From JAVBMJ01 sp031551275 (GTDB taxonomy: Bacteria > Bacteroidota > Bacteroidia > Bacteroidales > Rikenellaceae): a stretch of DNA of 64,000 bases. Position numbers and translations under genes: made by a program. Every line of letters begins with the position of its first letter. Positions within the stretch are counted from its first letter, which is position 1. Below, in pieces: positions 1-8,137 of this stretch. Under the pieces are notes generated by a model. It was not told the origin of the DNA and ran no database searches. It worked only from the letters and a program-made list of their open reading frames with translations. The DNA lies in contig JAVBNX010000007.1 of assembly GCA_031551275.1 (NCBI GenBank), forward strand, positions 468,887 to 532,886. The letters are read 5' to 3'.

Positions 1-75
1 GCGCGGGTGTTCTACGACGGCAGGGAGCCCATCGAGGTGGCTCCGGGCGGGGACCTCTCGTTTTTGATGAAGTAG
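1..75 (+). CDS. C-terminal end of an unidentified protein (partial)
   Basis: An open frame enters from the left edge and ends at a TAG at 73-75, giving 24 residues that end in LSFLMK. The tail has no motif I recognise. It is called coding because it stays open to the edge and stops 36 bp before yraN, in the same direction. It could be the last part of the gene cotranscribed with yraN. Its function cannot be told from this fragment. Confidence 0.55.
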   Translation, partial: ARVFYDGREPIEVAPGGDLSFLMK

Positions 76-111
76 TGGGGATGGGATCGGGGGATTTGGT
101 CGATCGGAGGG

Positions 112-474
112 ATGACTTTTAGGGCCGATATCGGACAGAGGGGCGAGCAGGCAGCTGCGGAGTGGCTTCAGGACGAGGGTTTCAGGCTCCTGCACCGCAA
201 CTGGCGCAAAGGGCGCTACGAGATCGATATCGTGGCGGCCCGGGGCGACGTGGTCCATTTCGTCGAGGTCAGGTGCCGGGCCAAAGGGTCGCTGCTGACC
301 CCGGAGGAGACGGTCACGGCGGCCAAGCAGCGCGCGCAGATCACCGCGGCGCGGGCCTATCTGGCGGCATACGGCCTCGACGTGGAGAGCCAGTTCGATT
401 TGATCGCCGTGGAGCACAGCCCCTCCGGTATGGAGGTGCGCTACATTCCCAACGCGTTCTATCCGAGGTGGTAG
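112..474 (+). CDS. yraN: YraN / UPF0102 family nuclease-like protein
   Basis: This 120-residue protein has the full UPF0102 length. The N-terminal GQRGEQAAAEWL helix is followed by the restriction-endonuclease-like core: YEIDIVA (residues 36-42, metal-binding Asp), then HFVEVR (49-54) with the E-x-R/K acidic pair. The family resembles Holliday-junction resolvases, but its in vivo substrate is not established. A GGAGGG lies just before the ATG, one of the few Shine-Dalgarno-like sites in the window. It follows the partial upstream frame by 36 bp and is followed by 420 bp of repeat-rich non-coding DNA. Confidence 0.9.
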   Translation: MTFRADIGQRGEQAAAEWLQDEGFRLLHRNWRKGRYEIDIVAARGDVVHFVEVRCRAKGSLLTPEETVTAAKQRAQITAARAYLAAYGLDVESQFDLIAVEHSPSGMEVRYIPNAFYPRW

Positions 475-548
475 GCAATTTTTCCTCCGGGTGGCTGCTT
501 GCCCCGGGAGGGTTGTAAGGTTTTATGTTTTAAAAGGAATATAGAATT

Positions 549-726
549 GCACGGCCCAGCCGTCCCTCATTGTTACCCCAACTGCCAGGTGTTACCAGAC
601 CGGGAGCGGCAGCACCTTATATCCCTTCCTCCCCTACGGTTAGGGGAGGAAGATGGAAGGAGGGGTGATCGGAAACGGCGTGCGTTTGAGAGCAAAGCGA
701 ATCACACGCAAGCTTCGGGCTAATTC
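549..726. repeat. Dispersed repeat family A, copy 1
   Basis: This 178-bp segment is largely repeated at 12919-13095, with a shortened copy at 48533-48598. Its centre is a 12-bp perfect hairpin: pyrimidine arm 625-636, loop CGGT, purine arm 641-652. A purine tract at 655-665 reads as the mirror image of the purine arm. Conserved flanks include CTGCCAGGTGTTACCAGA on the left and GGGGTGATCGGAAACGGCG on the right. The conceptual reading frames through it have no recognisable protein, so it is called non-coding. It lies between the end of yraN and the convergent end of recN. Confidence 0.85.
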
Positions 727-895
727 GTAATATACTTTTAAAGGCAGAGCCACGGCGGGTTGGGTGGCTGGGCCGGGGTGCGGAATGACGCGGGCCATCA
801 GGCCCAAATGGTACCCCGCGTCCTCGCGAGCAGCGAGGGGCGACCGCTTTCCTGGCAAAGAAAGGGGCGACCGCTGAATAAGTTACAAAGGAAAC
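727..895. other. Non-coding stretch with small direct and inverted repeats
   Basis: No gene is visible between the family A repeat and the end of recN. The stretch holds a 13-bp direct repeat (AGGGGCGACCGCT at 836-848 and 863-875) and two short perfect stem-loops (792-805, GGGCC/GGCCC; 822-838, CCTCGC/GCGAGG). Neither stem has a following T-run on either strand, so neither is a convincing terminator for recN. Confidence 0.6.
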
Positions 896-2545
896 CTACC
901 CCAACAATATTTTGGCCTGGGCCACCGCAGCATCAGTCACCAGGTTCCCGCTCAGCATCTTAGCGATCTCCGTGACGCGCTCTTCGGAGTTCAGCCGCAC
1001 GATCCCCGTCCTGGCCGCCGCCCCCGTTTCATCCTTGCGGACCTGGAAATGCGCCTCTCCCTTGGAAGCCACCTGGGGCAGGTGCGTAATGGCCACGACC
1101 TGCATCGACTGCGCGAGCGTCTGAATGATCCCGCCCACCGAGTCGGCGATGCGGCCCGAGACCCCGGTGTCGATCTCGTCGAAAATTATGGCCGGGAGTT
1201 TAGTATGCCGGGCGACCAACGACTTGATCGACAGCATCAAACGCGATATCTCCCCCCCCGAAGCGATCTTCTCGGCGGGCTGGGGCGGTGTGTTCTTGTT
1301 GGCGGAGAATAACAATTCGGCCTTGTCGGCCCCCGTGGCCCGGAGCTGCGGTTCTGCGTGCAGTTCGGCGATCAAACGGGCGTGGGGCATGCCCAGTTCG
1401 GTAAGGGTGTGCTCGACCGATTTCTGCAATTCGGCGGCGGCCTTTTTCCGGCGTGCGGTCAACTCGGATGCGAGTTTTTGGGCCTCCTGCTCCGTGCGGG
1501 ACAGCTCCTTTTCAGCAGCTGCGATCTCGTCCTCGAACCCGATGATCCGGTCGAGTTTCCCGGTGTAGTCGTTGCACAACGCGATCAGCTCCGCGACGCT
1601 CTCCACATGGTGCTTTTTTTGCAGGGAGATAAGGGTCGCCAGGCGGGTTTCGGCCCTTTCCAAGGCGGCCGGGTCGGTATCGATGGTTTCGGACTTGCCG
1701 TACAGTTCGTCGGATATGTCTTTGATTTCCAGCAGGGAACCGCGGATCCTGCCGGCCAGTTCGGCGGCCTGGGGGTAGACCGTTTCCTGGCGGCGCAGTT
1801 CGTGCTCGGCGGTGTGGAGGCGGGCCAGGGCGCCCGTTTCGTCCGTCGAGAGGCACTCCAAAGCCAGGGTAATCGCCTCCTTGATCCCCGAAGCGTTGGC
1901 CAGCAGGGCGATCAGGGCTTCCAACTCCTCCTGCTCGCCCTCCTTGAGCTTGGCCTCGGTCAGCTCGCGGCTCTGGAAACGCAGGTACTCCTCGTCGCGG
2001 GCGGCTTCGGCGGCTTGCTGGCGCAAGGCGTCCAGGGCGGTGCGGGCGCGGGTAAAGGCTTCGAATTTGGCGGCGTACTGCTCCAGAAGGGGGGCGTTCC
2101 CGCCGATGGCGTCGAGGACTTTGAGGCGGAAGCGGTCGTCGGCCAGCAGCAGGTTCTGGTGCTGGGAGTGGATGTCTATCAGTTTGGAACCTAATTCTTT
2201 AAGTGTAGCAGTCTGGACGGGCAGGTCGTCGATATATGCGCGGCTCTTGCCCGCCGGGGTGACGATGCGGCGGATGGTGACGGTCTCGGCGTAGTCGAGG
2301 TCGTTCTCGCTGAAGAACTCCTCCAGGCCGTAGCCGGAGATCGAAAAGGTGCCCTCCACCACGCAATTGGCGTCGGGCTGGCGGGCGACACCGTCGCTCT
2401 TGCTGCCCAAAAGCAGGCCCAGCGCGCCCAAAAGGATCGATTTGCCCGCTCCGGTCTCGCCCGTGATGATGTTCAGCCCCCGGTCCAGTTCGAGGTCCAG
2501 GTGGTCGATCAGGGCGTAGTTGTCTATGGAGAGGCGCTTGAGCAT
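896..2545 (-). CDS. recN: DNA repair protein RecN
   Basis: RecN is an SMC-like ATPase that acts at double-strand breaks. The 549 residues match the family. Walker A is GETGAGKS (residues 29-36) behind the typical MLKRLSIDNYALI start. The middle is a charged coiled coil (about 150-380). The C-terminal half carries the signature and Walker B (IASGGEISRLMLS, then IIFDEIDTGVSG). It is the last gene of the minus-strand run bamD-rpoZ-coaBC-recN, 12 bp after coaBC. No LexA-type operator is seen, which is expected if it is read from the bamD promoter. Confidence 0.97.
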   Translation of the reverse strand: MLKRLSIDNYALIDHLDLELDRGLNIITGETGAGKSILLGALGLLLGSKSDGVARQPDANCVVEGTFSISGYGLEEFFSENDLDYAETVTIRRIVTPAGKSRAYIDDLPVQTATLKELGSKLIDIHSQHQNLLLADDRFRLKVLDAIGGNAPLLEQYAAKFEAFTRARTALDALRQQAAEAARDEEYLRFQSRELTEAKLKEGEQEELEALIALLANASGIKEAITLALECLSTDETGALARLHTAEHELRRQETVYPQAAELAGRIRGSLLEIKDISDELYGKSETIDTDPAALERAETRLATLISLQKKHHVESVAELIALCNDYTGKLDRIIGFEDEIAAAEKELSRTEQEAQKLASELTARRKKAAAELQKSVEHTLTELGMPHARLIAELHAEPQLRATGADKAELLFSANKNTPPQPAEKIASGGEISRLMLSIKSLVARHTKLPAIIFDEIDTGVSGRIADSVGGIIQTLAQSMQVVAITHLPQVASKGEAHFQVRKDETGAAARTGIVRLNSEERVTEIAKMLSGNLVTDAAVAQAKILLG

Positions 2546-2557
2546 CAGTGGGTTTGT

Positions 2558-3757
2558 CTAAAGCAGGGTTTCTATCCGATCGGCGATCAGTGAGGCGCAC
2601 TCCCGCTTGGAGAGCAGGCCCGAGTCGGTTCTTTGGCCGAGCGCATCGAAGATCAGGATGCGGTTTGTGTCGTGGCCGAAGCCCGCGCCCTCATCGCGCA
2701 GGGAGTTCAAAACGATCATGTCCAGCGACTTGCGGCGCAGTTTGTCCAGCGCGTTGGCCTCTTCGTTGTCCGTTTCCAGGGCGAAACCGACGGTCAGTTT
2801 ATTGCCTTTCGTTGCGGAGAGTTCGCGGGCGATGTCGACGGTGGGTTTCAGTTCCAGGGTCAGGCCGCCGGTTTGTCCGGGTTGCTTTTTGATCTTGCTC
2901 TGCGCGGGGTCGGCGGGGGTGAAATCGGCCACGGCGGCGCAAAGCACGGCTCCGTCGCAGGCGGCGAACTCTTTTTTCGAGGCTTCGTACATTTCGGCGG
3001 CGGATGTTACGCTGATGCGGCGGACCCCGGCGGGGGCGCTCAACGAAACGGGGCCCGAGACCAGAACGACTTCGGCTCCCCGGGCGGATAGCTCGGCGGC
3101 GATCGCGTAGCCCATCTTCCCGGTTGAGTGGTTGGAGATGTAGCGCACCGGGTCGATGCGCTCGACGGTGGGGCCTGCCGTGACCAGGAACTTACGGCCT
3201 GTCAGACTCTTTTTTTTTTGGAAATGGCGCTCCAGGGCGGCCACAATTTCTTCGGGCTCGGCCATGCGGCCCTTGCCGGAGAGCCCGCTCGCCAGTTCGC
3301 CGTCGCCGGGCTCGACCATCTCCACGCCGCGGCCGCGCAGGGTGGACAGGGCGGTTTGGGTGGCCGGGTGGGCGTACATATCGAGGTCCATGGCCGGGGC
3401 GGCGATCACACCGCAACGGGCGGAGAGGTAGGTGGTCAGGAGCAGGTTGTCGGCGATACCGGCAGCCATCTTAGCCAGCGTGTTGGCGGTCGCGGGGGCG
3501 ATTACCAATGCGTCGGCCCACTCGCCCAAGCTGACGTGGGAGTTCCAACTGCCGTTCTCGGGGTCGAAAAATTCGACCAGGATCGGGTTTTTCGACAGGG
3601 TGGCCATCGTCAGGGGGGTGATGAACTGCTTGGCGGCGGCGGTCATTATGACCTTGACCTCGGCCCCGCGTTTGACCAGTAATCTGACAAGCATAGCAGC
3701 CTTGTAGGCTGCTATACCCCCTGTGACTCCCAGGATTATCTTCTTGCCTTCCAGCAT
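2558..3757 (-). CDS. coaBC: Bifunctional phosphopantothenoylcysteine decarboxylase / phosphopantothenate-cysteine ligase
   Basis: CoaBC makes 4'-phosphopantetheine in coenzyme A synthesis. It is 399 residues, the usual length. The flavoprotein decarboxylase half (about 1-180) shows GVTGGIAAYKA at the N-terminus, the active-site His in NSHVSLG (His73) and APAMDLDMY, the Bacteroidetes form of the PxMNxxMW motif. The ligase half (about 185-399) begins FLVTAGPTVERIDPVRYISNHS. It lies 29 bp after rpoZ and 12 bp before recN in the same direction, as in many Bacteroidetes. Confidence 0.97.
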   Translation of the reverse strand: MLEGKKIILGVTGGIAAYKAAMLVRLLVKRGAEVKVIMTAAAKQFITPLTMATLSKNPILVEFFDPENGSWNSHVSLGEWADALVIAPATANTLAKMAAGIADNLLLTTYLSARCGVIAAPAMDLDMYAHPATQTALSTLRGRGVEMVEPGDGELASGLSGKGRMAEPEEIVAALERHFQKKKSLTGRKFLVTAGPTVERIDPVRYISNHSTGKMGYAIAAELSARGAEVVLVSGPVSLSAPAGVRRISVTSAAEMYEASKKEFAACDGAVLCAAVADFTPADPAQSKIKKQPGQTGGLTLELKPTVDIARELSATKGNKLTVGFALETDNEEANALDKLRRKSLDMIVLNSLRDEGAGFGHDTNRILIFDALGQRTDSGLLSKRECASLIADRIETLL

Positions 3758-3786
3758 GGCCGGTTGGTTTAGAAATGGTTTTTGCC

Positions 3787-4104
3787 TTATTCGGCGTCCT
3801 TCGCGCGGAAGTAGAGTTTGCCTTCCAGGAACTCCTCGGTTGCGGTCAGCGTGGGCTTGGGCATACGCTCGTAGTAACGCGAGATCTCGATCTGTTCGCG
3901 GTTCTCGAAGGTCTCCTCCAGAACGTCGCTCGTCGAGGTAAAGTCGGCCAGCTTGCGCGAGAGCTCCTGCTTGACCTCGGAGGAGATCTGGTTGGCCCTC
4001 TTGGAAATGACCACGACCGACTCGTAGATGTTGCCCGTGGGGGCGGCGATGTCGGTCAGTTTGCGCGTTACGGTGTTGGTGGGGACGGGTTTCTTACTCT
4101 CCAT
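3787..4104 (-). CDS. rpoZ: RNA polymerase omega subunit, Bacteroidetes type
   Basis: This is a 105-residue Rpb6/omega-like protein with the omega core motif (NIYESVVVISKRANQIS, residues 25-41) and the C-terminal LTATEEFLEGKL seen in Bacteroidetes homologues. A longer frame runs upstream to 4215, but that extension is Arg/Pro-rich shadow of bamD. The start chosen is the ATG at 4104, which overlaps the end of bamD by 11 bp (the bamD TAA falls inside ATGGAGAGTAAG). The overlap suggests translational coupling to bamD. Confidence 0.9.
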   Translation of the reverse strand: MESKKPVPTNTVTRKLTDIAAPTGNIYESVVVISKRANQISSEVKQELSRKLADFTSTSDVLEETFENREQIEISRYYERMPKPTLTATEEFLEGKLYFRAKDAE

Positions 4105-4948
4105 TATTTTGGTCTTTATTTTCGTCGGTTTCGTGGGCGGCCAGGTACTTCTTGGCGGCCTCCTGCATCTTGTCGCTCTCCTTGGTGTACTTGCTTTGGG
4201 GAAATTCCGAGGCAAAGTTATAGTACGTGTCCAACATATCCAAATAGCGGTCCTTTTGCAGGGCGGGCAGGCTGTTGGAGGCCAACAGGTAGTTCGATTT
4301 GACGATCAAAAACATCAGCTCCTCGCGGTGGTTGGTGTCGGGGAAGGTGTTCAGGGCGTTCTTCAGCGCGACCACGGCCGATTTGTACTTCTTGATGTCG
4401 TAATAGGTTTTTGCGTTGAGGAAGACCTTGTCGTAGAGCTTCTGCTGGAGCTCCTCCATGCACTTGCTGAGCTCCTCCTTCTTCACGCTGTTGGGGTAGT
4501 GTTGCAAATACTCCGAGATGGCCATCAAGGCCTGGCGGGTAATCATCTGGTCGCGCTCGGGAGCGGGGGAGGAGTAGTAAAAGCCCATCGCGTACATGTA
4601 CTCGGCCTGCTCGACGAAGGGGCTGCGGCCGAAACGGCGCCTGAACTCGTTGAACTGCGGGCCGCTCGATTCGAAGTCGCCCAGGTTGTAGTTGGCCGCG
4701 GCGATGTGGAACTGGATGGTGTCCTCCTTGGAGGTCCCGGTAAAGATGGGGCTTACGTCCTCAAGGAGCTGGCGCGCCTTCTGGTACTTCTTGGCGGCGT
4801 AGTACTCCATGCCCTTTTTATACTTCAGTTCGTTGTCCTGGCTCTTCATCAGCTTGTTGAACGAACCGCACGAAGCCACCGAAACGGCTGCGGCAAGCAG
4901 AAGCAGAACCTGGAAAAAAGTGCGGGAAGACCGGGCTTTTGGGATCAT
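4094..4948 (-). CDS. bamD: Outer membrane assembly lipoprotein BamD
   Basis: BamD is the essential TPR lipoprotein of the BAM complex, which inserts beta-barrel proteins. The 284-residue product has a lipoprotein signal (hydrophobic segment ending VASC, Cys27) and then repeated TPR-like helices (KKGMEYYAAKKYQKA, YYDIKKYKSAVVALKNAL, FASEFPQSKY). It is the first gene of the bamD-rpoZ-coaBC-recN run and has a clear promoter upstream. Its 3' end overlaps rpoZ. Confidence 0.94.
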   Translation of the reverse strand: MIPKARSSRTFFQVLLLLAAAVSVASCGSFNKLMKSQDNELKYKKGMEYYAAKKYQKARQLLEDVSPIFTGTSKEDTIQFHIAAANYNLGDFESSGPQFNEFRRRFGRSPFVEQAEYMYAMGFYYSSPAPERDQMITRQALMAISEYLQHYPNSVKKEELSKCMEELQQKLYDKVFLNAKTYYDIKKYKSAVVALKNALNTFPDTNHREELMFLIVKSNYLLASNSLPALQKDRYLDMLDTYYNFASEFPQSKYTKESDKMQEAAKKYLAAHETDENKDQNNGE

Positions 4949-4966
4949 GATGCGGAATTAAGCGGA

Positions 4967-4998
4967 CAAATTTACCTTATTAAACGCATTTTTGCAAA
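4967..4998 (-). promoter_or_regulatory. Promoter of bamD-rpoZ-coaBC-recN
   Basis: On the minus strand a -33 TTTG (4995-4998) and a -7 TAAATTTG (4967-4974) are separated by 20 bp, which fits the Bacteroidetes primary-sigma consensus TTTG-N19-21-TAnnTTTG. The -7 element lies 18 bp before the bamD ATG. Confidence 0.8.
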
Positions 4999-5030
4999 AA
5001 ATATTGTCCTTATGCCACTCTTTTGGTGCG

Positions 5031-5058
5031 AAAAGCCCCGCCTGTGCCGGGCGGGGCT
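5031..5058 (-). terminator. Intrinsic terminator after the LruC lipoprotein gene
   Basis: On the minus strand AGCCCCGCC and GGCGGGGCT form a 9-bp G+C-rich stem with a 7-nt loop, followed directly by TTTT. It lies 34 bp after the stop codon at 5093. Confidence 0.8.
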
Positions 5059-5092
5059 ATCTTCGCGGCGGGCTTGACCGCCGGCAGGTCAT

Positions 5093-6361
5093 TTAGTACG
5101 TCCAGTACCAGTAGGGTTGCAAAGCGCCTTCGCTCTCGGCCCAGACGGCGAACTCGGGATAGCGCGCGTCGATGCGCTGGTCCTCGAAAGGCATCTTCAG
5201 GTTGACGTTGGGAATGTCGATGGCAAAGGGGAACTTCTGGTCGGAGACGTACCACAGGTTGCGCTCCGGATCGGATTTGTCTTCCTTGGTGCCGAACAGG
5301 GTGCCGCCCTGGTAGTAGGCTTTGGTGGTGGGGCGGTGGTTGGGAAGGTGGACCTCCCTGCCCCTCGGGCCGCCGTCGGTGTAAACGCCCGGGGCCGCCA
5401 CCACGATGAAGGGGTTGTAGGGCGGGAAACCGAAGAGTTTGGTCTCATGGGGCTCTTTCATGACCAGGGTAACGCGGTAGGTAAGGATCGGGAATTGCTC
5501 CCCGTCGGCGTACTCGGCCCAGGGACCGCCCACCACGTTGTCGTTGACGTCCTCGAAGAGCATGATGACCGGGGTGGTCTGGCCGTCCTCGAAGCCTTTG
5601 GCAGTCTTCGGGTAGCGGTTGGCAGGCGCCTGGGCGACGGGGTTGCCGTTCATGTCCAGGACTTCGACCTTGACCGACTTGTAGAAATATTCGTAGGCCG
5701 ACGCCTTGGTCAGGCCCTGGCCCAGGATCTCGTAGCCGAAACCGTTGCGCAGGGCGGCTCCCTTGCGGATGGGGGTAAACTCGTGGATCATGCTGTCCAC
5801 CATGTTGTCCGAGGTGTGGAATACCGTGCAGTTGTAGCGGATTACCACGTCGTTCATGTCGTAGTCGCCTTTCGAGGGCCAGTTGTCCTCGAAGGCCACA
5901 AGGCCCGAATACCCGATCGAGTAGGGGCCGGGAGCGCGCATGGAGCGGGTTATGGCCGCCTTGACCACGGAGGGGGAAATGTTAGCCACGATGGTCTGCA
6001 CGTTGGGGTTGTAATCCACGACGAAGCGGGATTGGACGCCCTCGGCATCGGTGGTAAAGTAGAGCTTCTGGGTGTAGGAGGGAATCTTGGCGTCGCCTTC
6101 GAAAGTGCCTCCGATGGTGTTGGCCGCGAAGATGGGCCTAACGTCGGGGTTGACCTCGGGGTCCAGGTTGTAGACCTCGAAATGGAGGTCGCCATCCGGA
6201 CCCAGGTTGTAACTTACCTGAAGGGTGTGGATCTTCGAGGTGGCAAAATCAAAATAGGCCGGATCGGCGGCGCGGTTTTCGAGCTTGTTGTTCAAGCATC
6301 CGGTTGCAAGGACTGCGATGAGGGGCAGTGCAAGAACCATTTTGGGTGAGAAGGTCCTCAT
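5093..6361 (-). CDS. LruC domain-containing lipoprotein
   Basis: This is a 422-residue exported lipoprotein with lipobox LATGC (Cys22). The LruC signature FEDNWPSKGDYDMNDVV spans residues 157-173 and contains a DxDxND-like acidic loop. The C-terminal half (DUF4842-like) holds EVHLPNHRPT. LruC proteins are common surface or periplasmic lipoproteins of Bacteroidetes and Leptospira, but their role is not known. The gene is single, with its own promoter (6414) and terminator (5031-5058). Confidence 0.88.
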   Translation of the reverse strand: MRTFSPKMVLALPLIAVLATGCLNNKLENRAADPAYFDFATSKIHTLQVSYNLGPDGDLHFEVYNLDPEVNPDVRPIFAANTIGGTFEGDAKIPSYTQKLYFTTDAEGVQSRFVVDYNPNVQTIVANISPSVVKAAITRSMRAPGPYSIGYSGLVAFEDNWPSKGDYDMNDVVIRYNCTVFHTSDNMVDSMIHEFTPIRKGAALRNGFGYEILGQGLTKASAYEYFYKSVKVEVLDMNGNPVAQAPANRYPKTAKGFEDGQTTPVIMLFEDVNDNVVGGPWAEYADGEQFPILTYRVTLVMKEPHETKLFGFPPYNPFIVVAAPGVYTDGGPRGREVHLPNHRPTTKAYYQGGTLFGTKEDKSDPERNLWYVSDQKFPFAIDIPNVNLKMPFEDQRIDARYPEFAVWAESEGALQPYWYWTY

Positions 6362-6413
6362 TTTGTTGTAGTTAACATTAAGTTACAGAACGGGGGGATG
6401 AGTGTCGAGGGCG

Positions 6414-6421
6414 CAAATATA
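6414..6421 (-). promoter_or_regulatory. -7 element of the LruC gene promoter
   Basis: The minus strand reads TATATTTG, a full TAnnTTTG match, 52 bp before the ATG. No clear -33 TTTG is seen at the expected spacing. The untranslated leader would be about 47 nt. Confidence 0.6.
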
Positions 6422-6501
6422 GATGTTGATACGGAATAATATACATTCCGGCCCGAAAAAAACTGCATTATTTCGAACAAACTTAATACTGAGGGGGTGT
6501 T

Positions 6502-7110
6502 TTAAGGCCCGAAAACGAAGTAAAGCGTGAGGTTGATCGTCAGAAGGCTCGACATCAGGTCGCTGTCGCCCTCCACGTAGCCGCCACCCGTCTCTTCCAT
6601 GCCGGCCACGATCACGCTCGCACCCAAACCGAAGGAGTACTGGGGCCGGACCCGCCATTCGGCCCCTATGTTCACGCTTACGCCAAAATCGGCGGCGCGC
6701 TCCCGGTAGGTCTGGCGGCCGTAGGACTCCTTGTAGCGGGTAAACATGGGGCCCATGCCCGCGCTCATGGTCATATCCCAGCGCTCGGAGAGCTCGCCCC
6801 GCAGCAGCAGGGCCGGGCCCGCGAAGATGAGCCACATCTGGTGGCGGTCGGTCAGATTGTCGGCGCGGGAGAAGCAACTGGCCGTGCAATCGAGTCCCAC
6901 GCCGATAAAGGAGTCGAAGTATTTGCCCGCCTGGGCGGTAATGGCGTAGCCTGTGCGCAGTTGGTCGAAGCGGTCGTAATCCACCGCGCGGCCGAAGGAG
7001 ACGCCGCCGCCCACCATCAGGCGGGTATCTTTCAGCCAGGCGGGCGTTTGCTGGGCCTGCGCGAAAAGGCAGGGTAAGAGCAAAAGCAGAAGCAGGGCGG
7101 GTTTTTTCAT
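6502..7110 (-). CDS. Small outer membrane beta-barrel protein
   Basis: The 202-residue protein has a signal peptide (MKKPALLLLLLLPCLFAQAQ) and then alternating amphipathic strands with Gly/aromatic ends (LMVGGGVSFG, FGVSVNIGAEWRV, YSFGLGASVIVAG). It ends LTINLTLYFVFGP, with aromatic residues near the C-terminus as in barrel proteins. It lies 11 bp after ruvB in the same direction and is probably cotranscribed. No substrate or specific family can be named. Confidence 0.8.
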   Translation of the reverse strand: MKKPALLLLLLLPCLFAQAQQTPAWLKDTRLMVGGGVSFGRAVDYDRFDQLRTGYAITAQAGKYFDSFIGVGLDCTASCFSRADNLTDRHQMWLIFAGPALLLRGELSERWDMTMSAGMGPMFTRYKESYGRQTYRERAADFGVSVNIGAEWRVRPQYSFGLGASVIVAGMEETGGGYVEGDSDLMSSLLTINLTLYFVFGP

Positions 7111-7121
7111 CGCGGCGGGGT

Positions 7122-8132
<1,011 letters not shown>

Positions 8133-8137
8133 CTTTT

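Noticed and set aside
499..723. A 74-residue frame through the family A repeat
   Set aside because: The homologous repeat at 12919-13095 does not preserve the frame's protein sequence, so it is not coding.
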